The position numbers and the translations under genes were made by a program. From the NCBI GenBank assembly GCA_964422465.1, contig CAYRBD010000117.1, forward strand, positions 1 through 8,368: a stretch of 8,368 bases of DNA, read 5' to 3'. Numbering within the stretch: the stretch's first letter is position 1; the number at the start of each line of letters is the position of its first letter. The DNA comes from FW021-bin31 sp964422465 (lineage in GTDB: Bacteria > Bacteroidota > Bacteroidia > Chitinophagales > Chitinophagaceae). This document shows, piece by piece, positions 1 to 7,700 of this stretch. The notes under the pieces are model-generated. The model saw only the letters and a list, made by a program, of their open reading frames with translations, made no database searches and was not told where the DNA came from.

Positions 1-254
1 CCGGAAGGGTCTATTATTGTTCCCTGAATTTCATGCTGTGGATTTGTAGAATATTCTCCGGATAAAGGAGGACCGCTCTTACTTATGTAATTATTTGTCT
101 TAGCAGAGGAAAAATGAATATCGCCTTTTACCCGCGCTGAAAGCAGAAGGCAACTCATAAAAATAAGCAGAAGAGGAAAGCGAGTATTCGCAATCCTTTT
201 ACTCCACCTTTCTCTGTAATAAAAGGAAGAGCCAAACAGTAACTTTTTTTGCAT
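1..254 (-). CDS. SusC/RagA-like TonB-dependent transporter, N-terminal fragment (cut by window edge)
   Basis: Only the first 84 codons lie in the window; the gene runs off the left edge. The ATG at 254 is preceded two codons upstream by an in-frame TGA (263-261), so no longer in-frame start exists. The protein begins with a long basic n-region (residues 1-25, including RERWSKR), then a hydrophobic core (about 26-40, FPLLLIFMSCLLLSA), consistent with a Sec signal peptide. C35 is not in a good lipobox (FMSC), so a lipoprotein is unlikely. After a polar linker, residues 75-84 (EIQGTIIDPS, then a Gly codon) match the first strand of the carboxypeptidase-regulatory-like domain that opens SusC-type transporters. 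There is no room for an STN domain between signal peptide and this domain, unlike the SusC at 8266-4736. Family members are outer-membrane importers of about 1,000 residues, usually followed by a SusD gene. It lies 78 bp after the phospholipase gene on the same strand. The family call rests on a short stretch, so another protein with the same leading domain is possible. Confidence 0.75.
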   Translation of the reverse strand, partial: MQKKLLFGSSFYYRERWSKRIANTRFPLLLIFMSCLLLSARVKGDIHFSSAKTNNYISKSGPPLSGEYSTNPQHEIQGTIIDPS

Positions 255-278
255 GTAGTCTCATTTTATTTCAAAAAG

Positions 279-307
279 GAAAGATACATGTTTTTTTTAT
301 ATCCAAA
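279..307 (-). promoter_or_regulatory. Candidate Bacteroidota-type promoter for the second SusC gene
   Basis: Read on the minus strand, TTTG (307-304) is followed after 17 bases by TATCTTTC (286-279). That is one mismatch from the Bacteroidota -7 consensus TAnnTTTG, with a -33 TTG element at an acceptable distance. Transcription would start near 272, giving a leader of about 20 nt before the ATG at 254. The region is very A/T-rich, so a chance match is quite possible. Confidence 0.35.
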
Positions 308-332
308 TAAATTTTTTCACTAACCAGTTGAA

Positions 333-2864
333 TTAAACTTCCAGCCCCATCAGCGGGTCTGTAAAACTGTCTTTTCCTGTTTCTACATGTCCGGCATACC
401 GTCTTTCAAAAGGGTCAAAACCATCTACTTTTATGCTGAAATCATACCAGTTATGACTTTTTGATAAATCTAATACCAAGGTAGGGTTTGGACTTTCCGA
501 TTTAATCATTTTTGTTAAAGGAGGATTTTTGTAGGCGTTATCAATAATATGAATTGTATAAGAACGGTCGGGATCCAAACCGGTTATCTTAATTGCCAGG
601 TTGCCTGAAAGCTTTTTTATTAACCCTTTTTGTTTCTCATATTCGCAGGTTATGTTTAATAAAGGATCCTTTTTATTCCCTTTTAACATCCTGTAAAATC
701 CGTTAGGCCCATGAATGCGAAATTGATAATTATCCCGACCAAATGCTGCCAATGGCCATACATCAGACAGGCGGTCTCCTGCCTTTACCGTATAAGAACG
801 GTTTTCATCTAAAAAATAAATATTAAATCCGGCCCCTAAAGCCTTTTTACCAAAGACCTCATCACTTGCAGCAAAGGTTATTTCGAAGTTCTTTTTATCA
901 TGGGTCATTTGCCCATCTGCATACAGCTGATATGGAATAGCACAAGAGGGTTTGATACCGGGTTCCTGTCTTGGCAACAACCCGGATGAAAGCGGTTCTT
1001 TATTAACGGCAGCTATTTCCGCTTTGCTGAGTGCCCGGTAATCACTCGGTGCCTTTTTAAACTTGGCATTATATATCCGTTCGATGAATGGATCTTTTTT
1101 GAGAAAGGGTAGCTGTGGTATTTGATCGTCATTATAAGGCTTAAATACAGAAGTCAAATCACCACATAAAGTTCTGCGCCATTCGCTGATATTAGTTTCC
1201 CTGATATTTTTATTAAATTTTTGGTTTAAAAATCCTTCTAAAAATTGCAAAGTAGAAGTATGATCAAATACCTGAGAACAAACTTTTCCTCCTCTGCTCC
1301 AGGGAGAAGCGATAACCATAGGGACGCGAAATCCCAAACCGATGGGACCAGTTCTGGTTCTGCTTTTATAAATTCCCTGCGCCAGTTCATCCTCTTTATA
1401 AACATACTCCACACCGGTCTGTATGCCCTGGGAACACTTTCCTGTTTTTGGATCATTTGGATCCGGGGCCACAAAAGGGGCAACGTGATCATAATACCCG
1501 TCATTTTCATCGAACGTAACAATAAAGATCGTTTTTTTCCATACTTCAGGGTTTTGGGTCAGGATATCTAATATTTCGGAAACATACAATGTTCCATACC
1601 AGGGGGCACTGGGATGATCAGAAAAATTTTGGGCACTGGCCAGCCAGGATACCGTAGGCAGGTTACCATTTTCAACATCCTTTCGAAATTGATATAAAGG
1701 ATCACTTTTAGGAATGGGAAGCGTTCTTTTTTCTCCGTGATCTTCATATTCCAAAGGGGCCAGTTCATGAAAATCAGGGTCTCCCGAATTGGTGGTGAAA
1801 GCCCGTTGGAATAAATTCTTCTGATGTATAGACAGCTTCTCATAATTAACTTTACTCCATTCCTCCAGTTCTTTTTTCTTTTGGGACAGAACCGCCTGTT
1901 TTATTGAGATTTCCTTTCTCATTTTTTTAAAAGAAGGATCTGCTCCAGAAGGAGATAACTGACTTACTTTATCCTGTAGTTTTTTAATCTCTTCAGGCAA
2001 TTTTTCAATTTGTTGTTTCAGGCTTTGTATGTACCTTGCTGAAAACTTTACATTGTAATTGGCAAACCATTCCAGCGGATTGCACCCAAAATTGGCTAAC
2101 CAGGCTCTCTGATCGCCAGATAGCCCACCTCCACAGTCAATATCATTTTGATAAAACTTCCAGGAGATATTGTTAGCTTCCAGCCTTTCAGGAAAAGTAT
2201 CGAACTGTAACACGCCCCACCGGTCGCTACTCAGGTTCCGCATTAACGCAATGGAATGAGGGCGCTGTTTTTCCCTAACAGTTCCAGTCCAAAAGAATAA
2301 ACGATTCGGATTGGTACTGGTCATTCCCGAGCAAAAATTCTGATCACAAACTGTAAAAGCATCCGCCATAGCATAATAAAAAGGAATATCCTCCCGTGTA
2401 TAATGCCCCATAGTCAGCGGCATCTCAGCATATTTTTTATCCCGAACACGCTTAGCCGGAACCCAGTTGTCAAATCTGCCTTTGTTCCAGGCATCTACCT
2501 GGCTGGGTCTGGAATGTGGTACCGAACCCATCCAGGTAATTTTCGTATTTTGTATATCAAATCGAAAGGGAACAAACGTTTCCCCTTTTTCATTGCTTTG
2601 CAGCCAGGCCAGATTTCCATTTGGCAACGTGATTGCTCTTGGATCATTATAGCCCCTAACTCCTTTGAGAGCGCCGAAAGTATGATCAAAAGAGCGGTTT
2701 TCCTGCATGAGAATAACAACATGCTCTGCATCCATATAGGTGCTGCCGGGGTCAGGGTTGATAGCAGCAGCACGGCGGATAGAATCCGGTAAAAGATTGG
2801 AAAAGCCCGCAGCACCGGATAATAGTGCTGCCTTTTTAAGAAAGTCTCGTCTGGTATCTTTCAT
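333..2864 (-). CDS. Tat-exported phospholipase C, phosphocholine-specific type
   Basis: The predicted enzyme hydrolyses phosphatidylcholine-like lipids to diacylglycerol and a phosphorylated head group. The ATG at 2864 is chosen over an in-frame TTG at 2870 because it puts a twin-arginine motif (TRRDFLK, residues 4-10) close to the N-terminus; the product is 843 aa. Residues 11-36 are the h- and c-regions of the Tat signal. The phosphoesterase domain (about 44-543) carries the family marks in order: ENRSFDH (55-61), TSTNPNR (182-188, which should hold the Thr/Ser nucleophile), SDHPSAPWYG (415-424), DENDGYYDHV (452-461) and RVPMVIASPWSRGG (513-526). A lysine/glutamate-rich, probably coiled-coil insert lies at about 281-341. 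Two C-terminal DUF756-type beta domains follow (about 638-720 and 732-825). Length fits the longer Bacteroidota members. There is no lipobox and no obvious type IX sorting domain, so a periplasmic location is likeliest. It starts 62 bp after the SusD stop and is probably co-transcribed. Catalytic class is secure; phosphocholine specificity comes from family resemblance only. Confidence 0.92.
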   Translation of the reverse strand: MKDTRRDFLKKAALLSGAAGFSNLLPDSIRRAAAINPDPGSTYMDAEHVVILMQENRSFDHTFGALKGVRGYNDPRAITLPNGNLAWLQSNEKGETFVPFRFDIQNTKITWMGSVPHSRPSQVDAWNKGRFDNWVPAKRVRDKKYAEMPLTMGHYTREDIPFYYAMADAFTVCDQNFCSGMTSTNPNRLFFWTGTVREKQRPHSIALMRNLSSDRWGVLQFDTFPERLEANNISWKFYQNDIDCGGGLSGDQRAWLANFGCNPLEWFANYNVKFSARYIQSLKQQIEKLPEEIKKLQDKVSQLSPSGADPSFKKMRKEISIKQAVLSQKKKELEEWSKVNYEKLSIHQKNLFQRAFTTNSGDPDFHELAPLEYEDHGEKRTLPIPKSDPLYQFRKDVENGNLPTVSWLASAQNFSDHPSAPWYGTLYVSEILDILTQNPEVWKKTIFIVTFDENDGYYDHVAPFVAPDPNDPKTGKCSQGIQTGVEYVYKEDELAQGIYKSRTRTGPIGLGFRVPMVIASPWSRGGKVCSQVFDHTSTLQFLEGFLNQKFNKNIRETNISEWRRTLCGDLTSVFKPYNDDQIPQLPFLKKDPFIERIYNAKFKKAPSDYRALSKAEIAAVNKEPLSSGLLPRQEPGIKPSCAIPYQLYADGQMTHDKKNFEITFAASDEVFGKKALGAGFNIYFLDENRSYTVKAGDRLSDVWPLAAFGRDNYQFRIHGPNGFYRMLKGNKKDPLLNITCEYEKQKGLIKKLSGNLAIKITGLDPDRSYTIHIIDNAYKNPPLTKMIKSESPNPTLVLDLSKSHNWYDFSIKVDGFDPFERRYAGHVETGKDSFTDPLMGLEV

Positions 2865-2900
2865 GATCAATATATGCTAAATAAAGTGTTTCCTTTGGCG

Positions 2901-2933
2901 CAAAATAAGCCTTTTACACCAATAGTTCACCAA
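2901..2933 (-). promoter_or_regulatory. Weak candidate internal promoter before the phospholipase gene
   Basis: On the minus strand, TTG (2933-2931) is followed after 22 bases by TTATTTTG (2908-2901). This is one mismatch from TAnnTTTG, at the long end of the usual spacing. It overlaps the last codons of the SusD gene and would give a leader of about 30 nt. It could let the phospholipase be expressed apart from the SusC/D pair, but the match is weak and read-through from upstream is simpler. Confidence 0.2.
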
Positions 2934-4687
2934 CCGGGGTTTTGCTTAAGATTTGGATTATCCTGCAAATCCTTTTGATTTAAAGGGTAAAGATAATCCT
3001 TATCCTGCCATATCCTTGTCGCATCAGGTAATCTAATCAGATAACCGCTATCCCCATCCGTCAATTTCCAGTCACTACCTCCAATATTAACGTATTGAAC
3101 ACCACTTTCTCTATCAGCAGGCAGGTCTCCGGTATAAAAATAAACATCAGGCTTCCCATCTCCGGTTATATCCATTAAGGTATTGGCCCTGGGCACGTAC
3201 ATTCCGGTCCATTTCATTTCCATCAGCTTTCCCAATTTCCATCGGCGGATATCATCAAATCGAAAACCCTCCAAAGCCAGTTCGATTCCACGGCATCGGC
3301 GGATTTCTAAAATAACCGGATTGGATATAGAGGGGTAGTAGGTCTTTTGTAAATACGAATCTACTTTAGTTGGAAGTGTGGTCGTCCCATTGGTAATTCC
3401 GGCTCTCCTGCGCAAGGCTCCAATGGTTTTATTCCAGTCTGCATCGGTTATTGTGCCTAATTCGGCCTTTGCCTCCGCATCATTCAACAGCACTTCACCA
3501 TAACGAAATATCGGGATTGCATTGATATTATAATCCCTGTCGTTATAGTGCTTATCCGGAATGCACCACTTAATGGGTTGATATCCCGAAAAAGTATAAG
3601 AAAAGTTAGGTGGGGTAAGCGTTTCATTTCCAGAGGCATCTTTCATCTTATAATCAGGCATGCGAATAGATTGTTCCAGTCTCGTATCCCGGTCCTTTAC
3701 CTCTTCCGTAAAGGTCATTGTTTTGTAACCGCTTTTATCTGTAAAAGGCGTACCATCTCTCATCAGAAAAGTATTTATAAAAGGTCGGATAAAACTTAAC
3801 CCAACCCCGTACGATCCGCTGGTGTACCACCAATTTGCATCATGCGTTACCCCCAAAGAGGTAGAAAAGACTTCTGCCAATAAAACCGATGAGGCTATCG
3901 GCTGCTCACTGGTGAATAGGTCTTTGTAAGAGTGGTCTGCTCCGTCCCCTTCATACACGTTATATTCCCCTTCCCCCATGAGTGCTTCTGACGCTTTTAT
4001 ACACTCTTTCAGCCATTTCTTATAGGTATCCCCCAATCCCAGTTCCTGGTGGTATTCTCTATAGGTTCCTTCAAAGAGACAAATTCTTGATTTCAATGCC
4101 AGGGCCACGTCTTTTGTAATTTCCGTTCTCGAAGGTTCTCTCTGGGTACTAATATTTGTAATAGCAAAGTCAATATCCGCAAGGACAGAGTCCATCACCA
4201 GCTCCCGCGAATCACGCGGTGCCTTCAGCTGCTCGCTGTTTAACGGTAAAGGCTTATTGATCCATGGAACTTTACCATATCTTTTTACTTTGTTAAAATA
4301 AAACAACGCCCTGTAGAACCTTGCAATCCCATTATAGTTCATTCTCACTTCTTCAGGAATTACGGTGTTTTTATTTTCCTGGAGGAAATAATTTATCTGC
4401 CTTAACTCATCCCAATCCCAACGGTCAACCGTCTGGGGATTCAATTGTCCTTCCCGCAATAGCTCCGGGACATTTTTCTGAGAGGTATAGTCAGCAAGAT
4501 CCCCGGCATGGGTTATGTCGGATGCTCCGGGGAGGATAGAATAAAAAGAATTGGCATATTTTTCCAGCCCCTGTTCACTACCAAATACCTCCTGGGCATT
4601 AGGCGCATCCTTGGGTACTTCATCCAGATTACAGCCAGTAATATAAAAGGCCAATAGGGGAAGGAGAATATATTTAAACTTTTTCAT
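2927..4687 (-). CDS. SusD/RagB-family nutrient-binding outer-membrane lipoprotein
   Basis: This 586-aa protein is the surface-exposed partner of the SusC transporter and should act as a substrate-binding lid over its barrel. A type II signal peptide is plain: MKK, a hydrophobic run, and the lipobox ITGC with the lipidated cysteine at 19. The SusD-like N-terminal region (about 20-235) includes the helical stretch NGIARFYRALFYFNKVKRYG (119-138). The RagB/SusD C-terminal domain (about 260-586) contains RYGEVLLNDAEAKAELG (395-411), RRCRGIELALEGFRFDDIRRW (463-483) and the hallmark ending YLYPLN...NPNLKQNPGW. An aspartate-rich DITGDGKPD loop (506-514) resembles a calcium-binding loop. The ATG at 4687 is the natural start because it directly precedes the lipoprotein signal. 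It lies 48 bp after the SusC stop and 62 bp before the phospholipase, consistent with one transcript. Family members bind glycans, peptides or other ligands; the ligand cannot be read from sequence. The neighbouring phospholipase suggests, but does not prove, a phospholipid-derived one. Confidence 0.95.
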   Translation of the reverse strand: MKKFKYILLPLLAFYITGCNLDEVPKDAPNAQEVFGSEQGLEKYANSFYSILPGASDITHAGDLADYTSQKNVPELLREGQLNPQTVDRWDWDELRQINYFLQENKNTVIPEEVRMNYNGIARFYRALFYFNKVKRYGKVPWINKPLPLNSEQLKAPRDSRELVMDSVLADIDFAITNISTQREPSRTEITKDVALALKSRICLFEGTYREYHQELGLGDTYKKWLKECIKASEALMGEGEYNVYEGDGADHSYKDLFTSEQPIASSVLLAEVFSTSLGVTHDANWWYTSGSYGVGLSFIRPFINTFLMRDGTPFTDKSGYKTMTFTEEVKDRDTRLEQSIRMPDYKMKDASGNETLTPPNFSYTFSGYQPIKWCIPDKHYNDRDYNINAIPIFRYGEVLLNDAEAKAELGTITDADWNKTIGALRRRAGITNGTTTLPTKVDSYLQKTYYPSISNPVILEIRRCRGIELALEGFRFDDIRRWKLGKLMEMKWTGMYVPRANTLMDITGDGKPDVYFYTGDLPADRESGVQYVNIGGSDWKLTDGDSGYLIRLPDATRIWQDKDYLYPLNQKDLQDNPNLKQNPGW

Positions 4688-4735
4688 AACAAAAACAATA
4701 TTTTATTCAACTTATTAAAAAAGGACAGTATCGCT

Positions 4736-7700
4736 TTAAAAATTAAAGGATACGCCTACAATAACACTTTTTAATATCGGGTAATTTAAACCATCTCCTG
4801 CAGTACCCCCTGAAACATCGCTTTCAGATTTTGCGATACCATTTTCAGGATCTATATTAGGCGCTATCTTATGAAGCGGGGTGTACAGCCATAAATTCTG
4901 TCCGCTTATATATACCTCGGCCTTTTTAATTCCTATTTTTGACAAAACTCCCGTACCAAAGTTATATCCCAGCTGAACATTCTTTAACCGGATGTAGGCT
5001 ACATTCATCAAGTACCTGGTCTGCGCCTGACCCAGATCATTTGCAGACTGTGCTTCATATCCTACATACTTTGGCAAAAAGGCATCCGGATTGTCGGGAG
5101 ACCATATTACCCCCGGCTTAAGCTGCCATTTGGGAATGAGGTTATAGGGCCGGTTGTATTGTCCCCAAAAGTAATCTCCCTCGCTGCTGGGATACCAGTC
5201 TCTTTTACCCACTCCCTGGAAGAAGGCCGAAAGGGAAAAGTTATTCCAGTTTAAATTTATATTTGCTCCAAACCGGTATCTTGGATGATTGTTACCAATA
5301 ATACGCCGGTCTCCCGGATTATCAACCGTATTATCTCCATCGTTTATAACACCATCGCCGTTCAGGTCTTTGTAAGCCAGGTTGCCAACACCAAACTTCC
5401 CATCAGGAGTATGGGGGTCCAGAAATTTATCCTGATTGGCGTGTTTCTCAACCTGCTCTTCCGTCTGGAAGATACCCTCGGTAACATATCCCCAAATTTC
5501 ATCCAACATCTCCCCAACATAATAATTACCGCTACCTAGGATATTATCCGGATTATTGAACCGTGTTATTTTTGCTTTATTGTCACTGAGATTGAGCCCT
5601 ATCTTATAGTTCAATTTTTTTCCCGCAACATTGTTGATCTGATCTGCCCAGGATACGGTCAATCCCCATCCGGTGGTACGAAGGTCTGCATAATTACCTT
5701 TTGGCGTGACGGCTCCAAAAACCCGGGGCGGCACCAGGGCCTGGGTAAACATATTGGATGTATTCCTTATATAGTAGTCTCCACTAAAAGTCAGCCTGTC
5801 TGACAAAAGACTCAGATCCAGGCCAACGTCGCTCGTTGTAACGGTCTCCCAGGTAAGCCCTTCTGGAAGTACCGGAGGATTAGATATTGTCTGCGGCTGT
5901 TCTCCATTTATTATCCGGGAGCTTTTTTTGATGGGTAATTCCTGTTGATAGGTATATGGAGTAATATTTCCGTTCCCCAGGGAGCCATAGGACGCTCTTA
6001 TTTTTAATTCTGATATGACGTTCCTGGATACATTCCAATAAGGTTCCTGTGAAATGACCCATCCGGCGGCAAATGAAGGGAAAAAGCCAAAACGCTGATC
6101 CTTTGGAAACTTGGAATTCCCATCATAACGGCCACTTAATGTCAATAAATACCGATGGTCATAATTATAATTCAACTGGTAAAAAATGCCAAATATATTC
6201 CATCTGAAATATCCCCCTGCGGTTGAGATTCCTTCACCAAGCGCTAAATTAATGTTGTTTGCGTTTGCAAAAGCCAGGCCATTTCTTTGCAATTCAGTAC
6301 TATCGTGTATCTGGCTTTCGTAGTTGCTCCCAACTGTAAAATCAATGTTATGCTTTCCGGCGAATGTGTTTTCATATTCGGCATAAAGATTTAACGCATA
6401 ATAATTGGTGTTAGTAGTTGTTAATCTCAGCCAATTCTGATTCTGACCTACATAAGAAACATTTCCCGGACCTGTGCTGTATGGAACAGGCACTCTTTTT
6501 TCACTGACATCGTTTCTCGTGTTTTCAAAGGAGAAATTACCGGTTAAACGAAGCTTGTGTTCAAAAAAATCACCTTCCAACTGTATTTTATCCCCGGCTA
6601 CCTGGTTTTTAAAATCCTTCCCATTTTTACCATAGTACAGATCACCAACCGTATAAACCCCTGAGAACGTTATTGTCCCATCAGGGTTTAACATAGGAGC
6701 CGATGGATGTCCTTCGTCCTGAATATTTCGCCATATTCCGCCTCCTTCACCAACATTGAGGGGATTAAAGTAAGACCGCCTGGCAAAATGAAAATTGTTC
6801 TTTAACGTCAACCATGGGAGAAGTTTGACCCGGCCTTTCCCTCTAAGGTTATACATATTATAATTATCAGAATTATACCTGATCAATCCACCCTGCTTCT
6901 CATACCGGCCAGAAAGAATAAAACTGGCCTGATCACTGCCGGCAGATGCCGAGAAATCATAGACCTGATCTGTTAGCCAATCCTTATACAATTTATGATA
7001 CCAATCCGTACTGGCATAATACACATAATCTCCCTGATCATTTACCACTACATCGGGTAAACTGGGATCGTCATGATGCTTCTTAAATTCTTCAAGATAT
7101 TCGAGAGAGAAGGGCTGTGTTTTGTTAATATTCTTTGGAACTATTCCTACCCCGTTTTGGTAGGCCTTATAGAAATTCTTTACATAGGTATAACCGTCTG
7201 TTACAAAATCAGGCTCTACGGCAGGTTGCTTAAACCCTACCCGGGCACCAAAGTTGAGCGAAAAGCCTTTATTTACCCCATCTTTTGTGGTAATCTGTAC
7301 CACGCCAAAAGCAGCTCTGGCACCATATTCTGCAGAGGCGGCCGGGCCTTTCAGAACTGAAATAGATTTAATATCATTCGGGTTTAACATACTGGGGTCC
7401 CCTTCTACACCATCTATCAGAACCAAAGCGCTACCGCCCTCGCCAATGGAAGTTGCTCCTCTGATATTTATAGTCGGTTTCGCAAATGGTTTTCCATCCA
7501 GAATATCAATATTCACGTTGGGGCTCATCCCCTGTAATCCCTGATTGATATTGGTCATCGGTATGCTGCTAATCTCCTCCCCTGATATCTGATCAACAGC
7601 CCCTGTAATATTTCTTTTACTTTGTGTTGAATAACCGACCACAACCAATTGATTCAAACCTGTTGATGAAGTTTTCAACTGAATGGTAAAGTCTGTTTGA

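Noticed and set aside
316..332. Hairpin just after the phospholipase stop (TTC-ACT-GGTT-AGT-GAA with one bulged A)
   Set aside because: Only six mostly weak base pairs with a bulge, followed on the minus strand by A-residues rather than a T-run, so it is not a credible intrinsic terminator.
1238..2815. Several open frames of 60-129 codons on both strands inside the phospholipase gene
   Set aside because: They overlap a strong, motif-complete gene, their translations show no recognisable domain or signal, and they look like by-products of the real coding frame.
2865..2870. TTG start two codons before the phospholipase ATG
   Set aside because: The ATG at 2864 already gives a complete Tat signal; no ribosome-binding signal favours the TTG.
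3548..7544. Further open frames of 60-96 codons across the SusD and SusC genes
   Set aside because: Same reason: they lie wholly inside well-supported genes and their proteins have no family features.
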